NCBI GenBank assembly: GCA_022266195.1
Contig: WHVY01000001.1
Coordinates: 16,616,001-16,680,000, forward strand
DNA from: Tetranychus cinnabarinus
Lineage: Eukaryota; Arthropoda; Arachnida; Trombidiformes; Tetranychidae
Direction of reading: 5' to 3'
Length of the DNA: 64,000 bases
The position numbers were made by a program, and so were the translations under genes. Shown here in pieces: positions 1-12,020 of this stretch (positions are counted from its first letter, which is position 1; every line of letters begins with the position of its first letter). The notes beneath the pieces were generated by a model that saw nothing but the letters and a program-made list of their open reading frames with translations, made no database searches and was not told the origin of the DNA.

Positions 1-3000
1 GATTCATCTACAGGTAACCATACACAACCAGTAAATCGTGTTAACCATTCCTTATCTGTGTGTAAGATTGATTCTGCCAGGAATCATAAAAATGCAGTCG
101 ATGATTATTCTTGTGGATTGTGTTCTTTTAAACCTAAATATCTTCAACCTTGTGCCAATAAAAAGACGTTTCTTGCTGTTTTCTGTCTAACCTCGGTTCT
201 TCAAGGAATGTTTTATACCTACTTTGTTTCCGTTTTAACCACAATCGAAAAACTGTATCAAGTACAATCAAAGGCAACCGGATTCATCATGTCAGCCACC
301 GAGATGGGTCAAATCAGTGGTGTCCTCTTTTTAACTTATTATGGTGGCCAAGGCAATAGACCTAAATGGATTGCCTGTGGTATGATTGTTTTTGCCTTGG
401 CTGCTCTACTTGCTGCTTCACCTCATTATTTTTTTGATGATTTAGCTCGCAAACAATTTTCACCTCATCCAGTTATTGATTTTTCTCAATCATTGCCATC
501 TTCCTCAGTATCATCCTCATCATCATCACCACCATCCACTCTCTCTTCCGAATTCAGTCATTTAGATAAGAAAAATATTGGACTGCTGTTTGTGAAAAAT
601 CAATTATGTTCAGTGTCCAAGTTTAACGATGATTTAAATCAAAATTCATCTGCATTTCTCAATAGTTCATCTGGTGCTAATGAATCTCAATGTGCCTCAG
701 AAGAAAACACCAATAAAGCCAATCGTTTGACCAATTCGGTATTAGCAATTTTCTTCATTAGTCTGTTGTTTATCGGAATTGGTTCAACAACAACAAATAC
801 TTTAGGTATACCTTACATTGACGACAATGTGGCTCCGAAAGATTCACCTCTTTATTTCGGTATGTATTCATGCTAATAACAATCAAGTCATTCATTTGTG
901 TGTCCGTAAATGTTAAAGTCTAATTCTGTGTTGATAATTTTTCCAGGCATCACCATTGGAGTCAAAATTTTTGGTCCAGTTATTGGGTTCCTTTTAGGTT
1001 CAGTGTGCACCAATATTCACATTGACTTTCCTTTTGGTGAGTTTTCTTATTCTAAGCCTGAAATGAAACTAATTTTTACTAATATTAACGTATAAATTAT
1101 TATCAACACTCAACTTTTTTCAAAACTACCTCAAAACTGGCGGCTCTGGAATAATCATTGGTTGCTTTTTGCGGCAAAATAATGTGTGTCATTGAAAGTA
1201 GCTTCTAGTTGCAATTTGTTGGTTATTTTTTTCAATTTCATTTGCGGGTTATTATGTATACAATTATGTATTTAATCCTCTTAATACCCAGCTATTTATC
1301 TTATGAAATCACTGATCTGGCAAAATACTCAATTGCTCTTAATCCTTTTCAAAACTGTTCACTTTATTTGTTACCAAATCAAGTTACTTTTATTTTCTGT
1401 TATTTACCTGTTCTCCTTTTTTTCCTCCTCAACTCAATCTAATCTAATACAATTAACGATAAAACGGCACGATTGAAGCAACATTGGTTTATTTGATTTG
1501 ATTATAATTTAGGATTGTTGACAATTCAGTCTCATTGCAACACGTTAGCTTTGCTTTCCATCTTACCATCTTGAACATCGTTCTGATACATCATCACTAT
1601 TGGTTTTTGTCTTCTTGTGCCACAATCTTCTGATTAGGATCAGCTTTTAACCTTAACATCTTCTCTAAAACCATTATGAAATCCATCGAAACTGAGCTTT
1701 ATCTAACCAAAATGTCTAAGACCACTTTAAAGCAATATTTGGATACTTGAAAGTGGACCCTTTCAACATTTTACAACAATCGAAATGGCTAATCATCATC
1801 AATCAAAGTCAAAGTTAATTGGCGCAGCAAAAACATTTAACCCTTAAGCAACGTTTTTACTTCACAGGAGTTGTCCATATGCAAAAATTATTGGAAATAA
1901 AAGGGTGGAAATATTTGAATACAAAGACAAAGGAAAACAAAAAGGAAACGAAATATAAACAAAAGAAATGCTCAACAAATATCATTGATCTGATCAACCT
2001 GTAACCTAACCTGCTGGAATACAATGTATTACCGAAGACATTGATTACAATGAAAAGATTGGTTCACAATGGTTTGTTCAAGCAGGACAAATAATCATAA
2101 TCACCAGCCTTTTGTAAATATCCATGGAAAACTATCATTAGGAACAAACAGCAGTTGTTTATTTTCCAGTTTACCAAGGCGATTGTACCTTTTTAAAATC
2201 GCATATTTAAATATTACCTGTTGTAGCTCTGGGTTGCAAGATTTGTCGAGGATAATTATGTACATTTGTATTATGACTGTAAAACCAAATCTTGCCAGTC
2301 AAAGGTATTCAAGATTATCATCTCTAAGAGGCCCGAGCTTTACCAAAGTGTTGAGTAAAATTATGAACATTAGCTTATCTAATACTGCATCTTGGAAGCC
2401 AAGTTGATCAACTTTATGTAACCATTGATTCCTCCAAATTCTGGTTATGCTCAACTGAAATTGACCAATTGCCAATCAATATACATTATCTTATAATCAC
2501 TTTCACTATTCTAATTGTTCAGATTTAACCAACATTGAATAAGTTCAACAATGGGATCAATGGCTCAATTCAACTGCTTTAATACCTAAATTCAACACTC
2601 AACGCTTACTGGAATTGTCCTGAACCTCAAAATATACACATTTCTCTTGATTGGGTAGATATAATGTTGAATGAGTTCAGTTTCACTTTTTCATGGCTTG
2701 TTTAGAGCTAGACAAATTGACGGATAAATCGCCCAGTCTAATGGCATTGAACAATTAGTGTTACAATTTTAAGATTGCAGATGTGAGTAAATTTGATTGA
2801 ATTTGCTTCATGTTGCAAGATCACTTTTCCAAGTTCAGTAACTTCAATCATCATCTTAAGTATCAATCTTTTCACATTTGCTTGTTGAAAATTGTCTTCA
2901 ATTTATTTTTACCCTTGAAACAAATTTCGTACAATCACCACCCTTTACACTGTTAACCAATCTATCAGAGGCTATTAGACTTTGCTGTTGATTACTGTTA

Positions 3001-6000
3001 ATGATTCTGTTTTTGTTACATTTAGCCAGCATGATCAGTGTAAAAGTAATCTGGTTTCAGAAATTGGGTGAACATAGTGACTACTTGAATGCCTTAACCT
3101 TGAAATTTAATTGTGTAATGTTAATTTTGCATGATTTATACACTTGAATTTTTCTCTTTTCTCACCTTTTTTCTTCTTGTTTTACTGTTTTTTAGTTGCC
3201 TCCTCATCTGCATCATCTTCATCGCTATTTCTTGTTTCACTTGGTTAAATTTGTTCACTGATTGCAAGGTCGCTGTGAAGGTTGCCCATGAAAACTAACA
3301 ATAACAATAAAATGCTAACACTTATATGGAACTTTATCCAGATATTACTTACAACTTGTAATCTTTTTAGACTCAAGTAGGAGAGACTTGTGCAGAATTA
3401 ATTTGGATATTAGCATTTTCAGCTTTAACTATTTTCCATCCTTTGGATTATTCATAATTCAAATCATGGGCTCTAAATTCAAACACATGTACAAACCTTG
3501 AATAACCATTGGACTCTCAGTATCAAGTTCAACGTGGCATTCAGTAATAGATGAATTTTAAACATAAGGAGATCAAATATTTTGAAATGTTGAGAAAAAG
3601 ATTCTTTTATCTTGGTTTTCACCTAAAGTAAACCAAATGTTTGCCTGACAATGTAGTGCTTGAAGACAACAGTAATTCATCAGACATTTGTTTATGATCA
3701 ACACTGGGTATTCCCCAACCAGAAATGTGTCCGGTTGACCTAAAGAAAAAGATGAGGAAGAAAAAAAAGAAAGATAAAGAGAGAGAGAGTGGGCAATCCT
3801 TTTCCATGAGTGAAATTATTCCCTTTGATGTAAGATGATTATTGGCTTGCAGACCAGTTGTAGACACTGTTATTTAAATTGGAAAGATTCCTGGTTAAAC
3901 ATGATTTATATAATCTTGGTTGGCTATCTTTATTGCCAGTAATGATGATGATCATTATCATGATGATTGAAAAGGGATTTGTCAAGACTTATGATGGACT
4001 AGATACAAGTAATATTACCTCACACAGCCAGTACCAAATCCGGTTGACCAGGTAACCTTGATTGGGTTTGCCCGCTCAAAATGAAATATACATGTTTCTT
4101 CAAGAAACCTTCTTCCTCTTCACTCTCTTCATAATTAGATTTAAATTTAGCTAATTTTCAAGTTTGCTAGATTCAATGATCCATTTATGATTATATATTT
4201 AATGTAATCAAAGAGTTGAGATTGAGTTAAGTAATCCAGGAGAGAAAGGGATTTGAAATTAAGTCGCAATAAGCTTTTTTTAGTTACTTTTTATGCCACC
4301 AATAAAAGCATCAATCTTGCCATTATGGTTAACATGTTGCGGCTAATTTGTGTTGAAGGTGAAGGTGTATTAAGATTAATTTATTCTTTTCCTTTTTGTA
4401 TAATTTTTCTTCTTTTTTTCATCTTTTTACTTGCAAGTGATGGGGAAGCTGATGATGATGAACATGGATAATGACGATGATTATGATTTGAAATATTGAG
4501 CTTAACAGGTCTTATATAACCTCAATTTAAATAAAAAAAAGAGCCTGAGTTAATTAGTTTCAGCCATTTTTGCCCATTACATTTCTGGTTAACCTTATAT
4601 AAATAATTGAACCTGAATCTAAAAGAGAGTAGATCTAAATGGATCGCTGAAATGGCTTTTTTGCAATGTTAATTAATGTTGAATACTAATCATGTTTCAA
4701 TCTCTCACCGATTCTAATGTTGTCAGATTTTACAGATTTTATGCTCTAAGTATCGACAATTTAGTGATCAGATTTGCTTGTTTCCATTCATTCACAATGA
4801 GAGCAATTTACGTTGAACAGTCTTATCAAAATTGCAGATTTAGCTTTGGTCAAATATTTTTCATCTAAAGCCCGGCAAAGGGTGAAAGCAATAGATGGGC
4901 TTATAGCTTGACCATCAAGTTTGAATTGATCATCATTTAAATTGTATCTGTGGTGTAAATTGATTTTACTTTCAGTATAATTTGGGTCCAAAATTGGTTG
5001 AAAGTTGATTGAGAGTAACAATCTATTTTTGTTGCTATCACATGTAATCAAAGCTCATCTTGTTTACACAAAATTGAGATGAAGTGCCAATTTTTATCCT
5101 TGAATTTCTGATTCAATTGCTAAGGAGTTTCAAAGTTAACCTTGATTCAATTAACAGAGCCGAGCATCTTGATTATCTTCTATTATTATAAATTAGAAGT
5201 TAAACTCGTTAATTTATGTGTTGATAGCTGGTTGGATAAATTATAAGATTTCATTTCACTTTCAAGACTAACTTTTGAATTAATGAAATTTTTTTTGTTT
5301 CTCTGCAGGTGAATCATCAATTGAGAATCCTTCTGATCCACAATGGATTGGTGCTTGGTGGCTTGGAATGATCTTTGTCTTTCTCACGTTATCATTTGCC
5401 TCCATTTTCATGATGGCATTTCCAAAAAAACTTTCCAAAGTGAATGAATACAATGATAAAAGAAAGGATACATCAGATGAAGATCAGCAAATGGTCGCTA
5501 CATCGACGACTGATGCAGAATCACATCGGGCAAATTTGAAAGATTTCCCATCAACTCTTCGCCGTTTACTCAAGAATGATGTTTTACTCTTGAGGATAGC
5601 TTCGTCGGTGCTCCATTTATTGCCCATAGCGGGTATTTATACCTTTTTACCCAAATATTTGGAGTCACAATTTCAATTGACTGCCTCACAGGCTAGCGCT
5701 GTTACGGGTATTGCAGGCATTTTGGTCATGGGTTTTGGTATATTTGCAAGCTCCTTTTTCATTGGCAGATATAAACCATCGCCGAAATTCGTTGCACTCT
5801 GGATTGCAGCTGCAGCACTCATTTACTCAATAGGAATGGTGATACTCATGGGTCTTGGTTGTCCAATGAATGAATTTATTGGATACAACAGGTAATTATA
5901 TTTTAGCTGATTGCGCGTAACAATTACAATTTTTAGCTTGGATTCAGACTAAAACATATTAGGTTGTAATAAGATCATCATTTTCAGGCACATGTTTATC

Positions 6001-9000
6001 TAGTAAAAAGTTTTTCGAATTGCAATCCAGACAGAATGATTCAATAATTGCACAATTACCAATACAACGATAAGGATTTAACATATATGAAGATTTAAGT
6101 GCGAAATAAGTAAGAAAATACGCTGCTTAGAATAGTAAGCTTTCAACTCAATAGATGCCAGCACTAGAAGTACAACTAGAATGAAAGAAATTTTCATGAA
6201 TTTTCCAAATCGGATCTAACCTAATAAGTTCATATACAGCCACGAACATTAGGTTTCGTGCACTTTAAAGAAAGATATGCATATAACTGATTATCTAATC
6301 AGAGATGCTTTAAAATTAAGTCTAAATTGTTTAGATAATCAACTATATGCTTATCTTTCTTTGAAAGTGTACGAAACTTAATGTCCGCGGCTGTATTATT
6401 TTAAATTAATGATCAACATAGGGTAGCATAGCATAAAACAATCGAAACTATTATTTTGTATAGTTGACCGAGCCATATTAACTATCCATAAATCGACGAT
6501 TGAATTTCAAAGCAAGTATTAGAAAGTATCTATCCAAACTAGTTGTACTGACTGAATGAAAAGAATCAATTAAGTAGAACTTCTCTTGAAACGGTCCTTA
6601 AATTCAATGTGAATCTTTAATGGAATTCATGTACATTTTCGTTACTCAAAATTATCAAATTATGCTTAATTTTTCAAAGTTTGCTGTTAGAATTAGATCA
6701 AACAAACACTAAGTTGAAGTAAATCTATTGATTAATGATGCAGCAATAATATACTGATTAGCGAAATACTCTAGCTTTCTTTAAATCCTGAGAGTACCAG
6801 ATTTAATAAAGCAACCAATTTAGTTTAACCTTGAGTTGTAAATTAAAGCCTAAAAAATAGATTTTGTAGTTTAAAAAATTATTCAAATGCAGTGATTAAT
6901 CTGTAATCTTCTACCACTTAGTCTTCAGATCGAATGATCATAGTTATAATCGTTTATCATTACAGCTTTATTATTTTAGTTATTAAAAAACTTCCGTTTT
7001 TCTTGATAAATGCAACTTAATCTTGAAAGGTTTTCATTCCATCAAGTACATGTATTTTGTATTTGCGTCATATACTCATGCAAATAATTATCGATTTCCA
7101 TAGTTCATTAATTTAAAACAAGAAAGATAGCTTAAGATAGTAAATAATCCGAAAACTATATGTTAATAGTAGAAAAAGACGGAAATGAACAATATTAATC
7201 GATTGGTGAAAAATTCTTAGGTATTCAATAACTATGCTTTTATCAATGCACTCTATATAAATAATTTCACTTTCGACGGTTAATTTTATTCAAAATTGCA
7301 AAATTAGCTGGATTAACACATTTTAAATATAAACTAAATTTGAAATGTGAGCAAATTATGATTCAAAATTAAAATGGAAGAAATCGGCCTTTTCATTTAT
7401 TATTCAATCCTAAGTTTGTCATCGTTGCATAACTATTGTCAAGTCCATTTTTAAGAACAAATATTTAAAAAGTTAACTGGAAACAAGTTACTACGCTGAA
7501 AGTACTGCAATAGCTCCAAAATTATAAGTTACTAGAATCATCGTTTTATTCCCGGTTTTTAATATCAAATCATTTTTCAATATGAAACTTTTTCATTTTT
7601 TTACAGTAACGGCCCAGAAAAATCTTGCTGGAAAGACTGTTCCTGCTCTGGTCATTTCGCTCCTATTTGCACAAGTCAGAAAACTACTTACCTTTCCCCG
7701 TGTATTGCTGGCTGCACCAAAGTTACACGCAATTCTTCATCGGTAAGTTTTTATTCTCATTTGCTTCAGCATAAATTTAACTCTAAAAGGTTAAATCTAC
7801 TGCATATAAACTTTAATTGAATAGTTTTTCGATGCGTTCGAAAATCAGGGAAATAAGTGGAATATTCATTCTAAATTTCCCTTGATTGGCTTAGACCATC
7901 GAAATTCTATCGATTTAGGTTACATTAAGCCTTCTCATCTAAATCATTTAATGAATTTTCCTCATGTTATTACACAGTATACATACTCGAATTGTGGCTG
8001 CCTGGATCTCAATGTTACAGCAACAAGTGGTTATTGCCCGCTGGAATGCTCTAATCTGATTTGGTATATCGTGATATTTGCTACAATAGTATTGGTACAC
8101 TCTACTTGTGAAGTTGGATCGATGCTGTTAACTCTCAGGTTTAGTATTGAGCATTTAATATTACATTTTAATCATTATCAATCGCTACGTTTTTACAGGT
8201 GCGTCGAACCACACGATAAAGCCATGGCCTTAGGTCTTGTTTCTTTTTCAATTGGACTTTTCGGTGAGTAAAAGTTCTCAATGGACTCTGATAATTTTAT
8301 CGCCATCCTTCAATCAGATCTCTCAAGTTGTCGGTCGACTAAGTTTTCGTTTCGAAAGCTGGCATGCATGGCACTACAAGTTTTGACCAGAATAATTCTC
8401 AATAATCAAATTAAAACTAAATTATGTGATCAATTAAACCTATTAATTATCAATACTTACATATTAGAGTTTGATTTTTGTCCCATTTTTTATTTATCAC
8501 CTTTTAATCGCACGAAAAGTGGTGCATATAAACGAAAAGCTATTCTCATAGACCAATAACTTGAACCAATCACAGTTATATCTAACTATTTATGTTACAT
8601 CAATACAAACTGATTTTTAATTTCATTTTTCTGTCACCTACAGGAAATGTGCCTTGTCCGATCCTTTATGGTACTGTTGTCGATTCCGCTTGTCTTTTTT
8701 GGGAAGAAAACTGTGGTAAACTTGGTGCTTGTCGAATTTACGATTCGTTTAAATTCCGAACTACTTTTCATGGTTTAACGGCCTTTATCATGTTTATTGC
8801 CTGTCTTGTCGATATTTTTGTCTGGTACCGAGCATCATCCATTGATTTTGGGCATGAAATTGAGGTTCAACAAAATGAAGATGAAACAAAAGTGAAGCTA
8901 CAATCCCCAAATGCATCCGATGACAAATCAACTAATGTTCCTAATGATGAAGATGAAGACGAAGAAGATGAAGAAGAGGATTTTGTAAAAGAGGATAAAA

Positions 9001-9080
9001 ACTCAAATGGAACCAGATCAAGTGAACTGAAACCATTGAATGTCGTCAAAGTCGATATAAACGCTGATGACATGGTTTAA
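1..9080 (+). CDS. SLCO/OATP-family organic anion transporter (5' partial, seven exons seen)
   Basis: This is a plasma-membrane transporter of the organic anion transporting polypeptide (SLCO/SLC21) family. The reading frame is open at the left edge, so the N-terminus is missing. My exon model is 1-859, 947-1036, 5309-5891, 7607-7742, 7825-8138, 8199-8263 and 8644-9080, all with GT..AG junctions that keep frame. Exon 1 carries the first membrane segments (FLAVFCLTSVLQGMFYTYF; GFIMSATEMGQISGVLF). Exon 3 starts with the family signature DPQWIGAWWLG. Exon 4 encodes the cysteine-rich extracellular Kazal-like loop (CWKDCSCSGHFAPIC...CIAGC), and exon 5 continues it (CGCLDL...CPLEC). Exon 7 holds the last membrane segment and an acidic Glu/Asp-rich cytoplasmic tail ending in TAA at 9078-9080. 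A Ser-rich stretch sits in the large loop of exon 1. Family membership is firm; subfamily and substrate cannot be read from the sequence. Confidence 0.9.
1037..5308 (+). other. Large intron of the SLCO gene
   Basis: This 4.3-kb intron lies between the GTGAGT donor at 1037 and the acceptor before 5309. It is AT-rich and I see no convincing gene in it: the short open frames are unsupported by codon usage or homology. It contains poly-pyrimidine and ATC/GAT microsatellite-like stretches (for example 3940-3970) and a GA-rich run near 3770-3790. Confidence 0.7.
5892..7606 (+). other. SLCO intron holding the 6.2-kb palindromic element
   Basis: This 1.7-kb intron has a GTAATT donor at 5892 and a TTACAG acceptor before 7607. 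Apart from the inverted-repeat element at 6237-6393 I see only AT-rich non-coding sequence. Confidence 0.7.
6237..6393. mobile_element. Palindromic MITE-like element in an SLCO intron
   Basis: A 157-bp inverted repeat starts with CAGCC and ends with GGCTG, directly flanked by TA on both sides (6235-6236 and 6394-6395). The arms are about 63 nt each and nearly complementary (left 6237-6299, right about 6333-6393), around a short AT-rich loop. TA flanks plus short mirrored ends beginning with CA are what is expected of a non-autonomous Tc1/mariner-type element. No coding capacity. Confidence 0.75.
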
Positions 9081-12020
9081 CCAGATGAACCCATTTTTCA
9101 ATTATAGCATAATCTACATCAAAACCTATGGTAACATGCAATCCTTTGCCAAGGAACCTGTTAACTACCACAATCAAAAGAGATTCCAATATTTACCCGG
9201 TTAATCAGTTTTTAAGACGAGATTGATTTTACTATAAAAATTGTACATAACTATACATATACATCTATTGTGATTCCAATTTTACTGGTATTAATTTTTG
9301 TTGCAATCACCAATTATAAATACTTATCAATCAATTCCCAACGAATCAACCAACCCGATTCCACGACGAAACAACATGAATAATTTGCTGAAAATATATA
9401 TTTCTTGATACACCATTTCTATACACACCATGACCAACCATTTGTAATCCATTTGGGTTCAGCCAAAAGCAAAGCAATGACACACAATATTTCAGTTTTT
9501 GTATTATACTAAATTTAAAATTAAACTTGTTGCCTAACGCCTGTGATAAAAGACATTTGCCATTAATTTTCAACCCAAATCCTAAGTGTAAATTGAAAGC
9601 GTTAAATGTGCGTTTTATGGACAATCAACACCTAAATACGCTCTAATGGACTCACTTTTTATCACAGCGATCACAAATTTCAAACAGTTGAGAGTAGCAA
9701 AAAAGTGCAAATATAATGTATTATCAATCACAATAAAGCGAGTTAATTATGTCAGTTGATTGTTTCATGGTTTACATTTTAACTTAGGCCTGAATGAATA
9801 GCTTAAAGCTGGGCGAAATTGTTACTAAAAGACTTTTATTGACCATTTTTTCACTTTAAAATGAGCCAAAATGAACAGACAAAGATAATTGAATAGATAA
9901 TAATCTTCAACATCATCATCATTATCATCTCCATCACCATTTTTATCATCTTCATCTTCATTTTCATCTCTATTTCCCTTTCTCTCTGGGTGGCTCTTCA
10001 ATGAAAGCCTTTAACCAGCCTTTTTATTGTTGTTTATTTTTGCAAAACCCTAACACTGGACATTCAACCACTATTAACTCAACTAGACTAGTTGATTGTC
10101 CAACTGTCCAATTTGTCTGGATGGTTAAGAAAAGAGAAATGTTCATTTCTTTTGATTAAGTTTACAATATTATTTTACCAGCCATTTCAATCAACACAGA
10201 AGCTTTAACCATTACTTTATACCTTTTGTTGATAATGATACTGAATGAGGCTTTGAATTGTTGACCATTTCAATTGTTGAATCTTTTTACCTTCATTTTA
10301 AAAATTGAAGTGATTCGTTAAATTGTTGATCCCAGTCCATTTAACAGTCACCATTAAGGCAACAAGTCAACTTAAAACATCATTAGCAGGTTGCATAAAC
10401 AGTCAAATTTTGTTTTCCTTGTTATTCCTTCTTGTTTATTTACTTTATCATCATGATAATCATTTTTCATCACCATCATCCACATCATCAACCTTCATTC
10501 CTAACATTCCCTGAATCAATTAAACTGTCAATTAATTGAATATATTTGATGACAACTTAATGTTTGACAACTTACTAAATCATGAGTGAAAGGCAAAATT
10601 TGGAGGAACAACAAAAAACCCAAAATATTGGTACAAAAAAAAAGTGTCTCAAGATTTTAATTAATGGACAATCAAACGATGATTGAAAAATGTTGATAAT
10701 TTATGCTCTAATTATGATGAAAATTATGTCCACAATTATGACAATTTATGAAGATGGAGGAAAAGACCAGTAAAAATGAGAGTCAAACAACCAACATTGG
10801 ACCAACACTTGACAGCAAGATTATCAATAACATTAATTGTTTATCTAAATTGCAATGTAAATGAGCAAAAAGATTTCATAAATCGCAACAATTTTCAAAT
10901 AAAAATGTTCATCTTTGCCTTCAAATAATTTGGTTTTGAAGCAAGAAAAGGCCAAATGATTGACTTGAGGTAAAATGGGAAACATCATAATTTGATTATG
11001 TTCAGCTTGTAAATTGAATTACTGATTATTATCAAAATACACTTTAACCAACAAGACAGACTCACTGAACACGGAAAGTATAATCATGTTCATCATCCTG
11101 TTATCATTCATTTTCATCATCAACTTGATGCTACATTATGGTTATCATTGTCAGCCATTTGTGTGTAAACTGAAACACAGATCCACAAATTGTAACCTTT
11201 TAACTTTATTAGTATTTTTATGATTATCACTCCCACCTACTATTTAACTAAATATATAAATGATAAGCAATCGATTAACGTTAAATTGACTCGTAATTTG
11301 AATAACAAATCAAACAATACAAAAGGATGAAACATTGAGAAATGATTAATAGACTTTCATTTGAAAATCTGTTTTCATCTTGAAAAAGGACAATTTTCCC
11401 ATTAATTTCAACCTTTCTTATCTCAAATCAACTACATTATTATCATCTGTATCTTCATCTTCCCTCCTTCAGCCTTTCATGTGAATTCAGAGTTGAATCT
11501 GAATCTATATAAAATATTTTTATAGACAAAAGTTCAACCCTTCAATGAAACCTTCACCGATTCACGTCTATTATGACAATGATAATCATCTTTTGAGCAT
11601 AAATTTTGTTCAAGATGATACAATTGATACAATCAAGATTCATTTAACCTTAATTAAAGTGCCTTTTATCGTCAACTGTTCAATGTCAATGTACATTTGA
11701 ATTATTGTTTTGTAACAAATTGTCTATAAAAGAAGCTCTTGATTAACATCAATTTTTATCGCTATTTTACATCAAATCATGAATTTTCTAGTGAATAATT
11801 ACTTTATTATTTTTCCGAGTTTAATCATCTTTTCAATGGATTTACATTGTTACAGTTTTGCCATTCAATATTGTATTTTACAATTTTCTGGTTTTCATTT
11901 AAATTTCAAGTTAAACAGTACAATTGAATATTTGAATAATGAGTTTAAATGGTAAATTGTATTTGATCAAAATGTTACTTTTGACTGTTTCATTGATTTT
12001 CATTTAGATTGAGGATTTCA
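9081..12020. other. Intergenic region, no gene seen
   Basis: AT-rich spacer between the converging SLCO (+) and hand (-) genes. It holds ATC microsatellite runs (about 9910-9975 and 11430-11465). Short open frames here show no recognisable protein and are unlikely to be coding. Confidence 0.6.

Noticed and set aside
4253..4471. 72-codon frame in the first large SLCO intron
   Set aside because: Hydrophobic low-complexity frame without ATG-supported context or homology.
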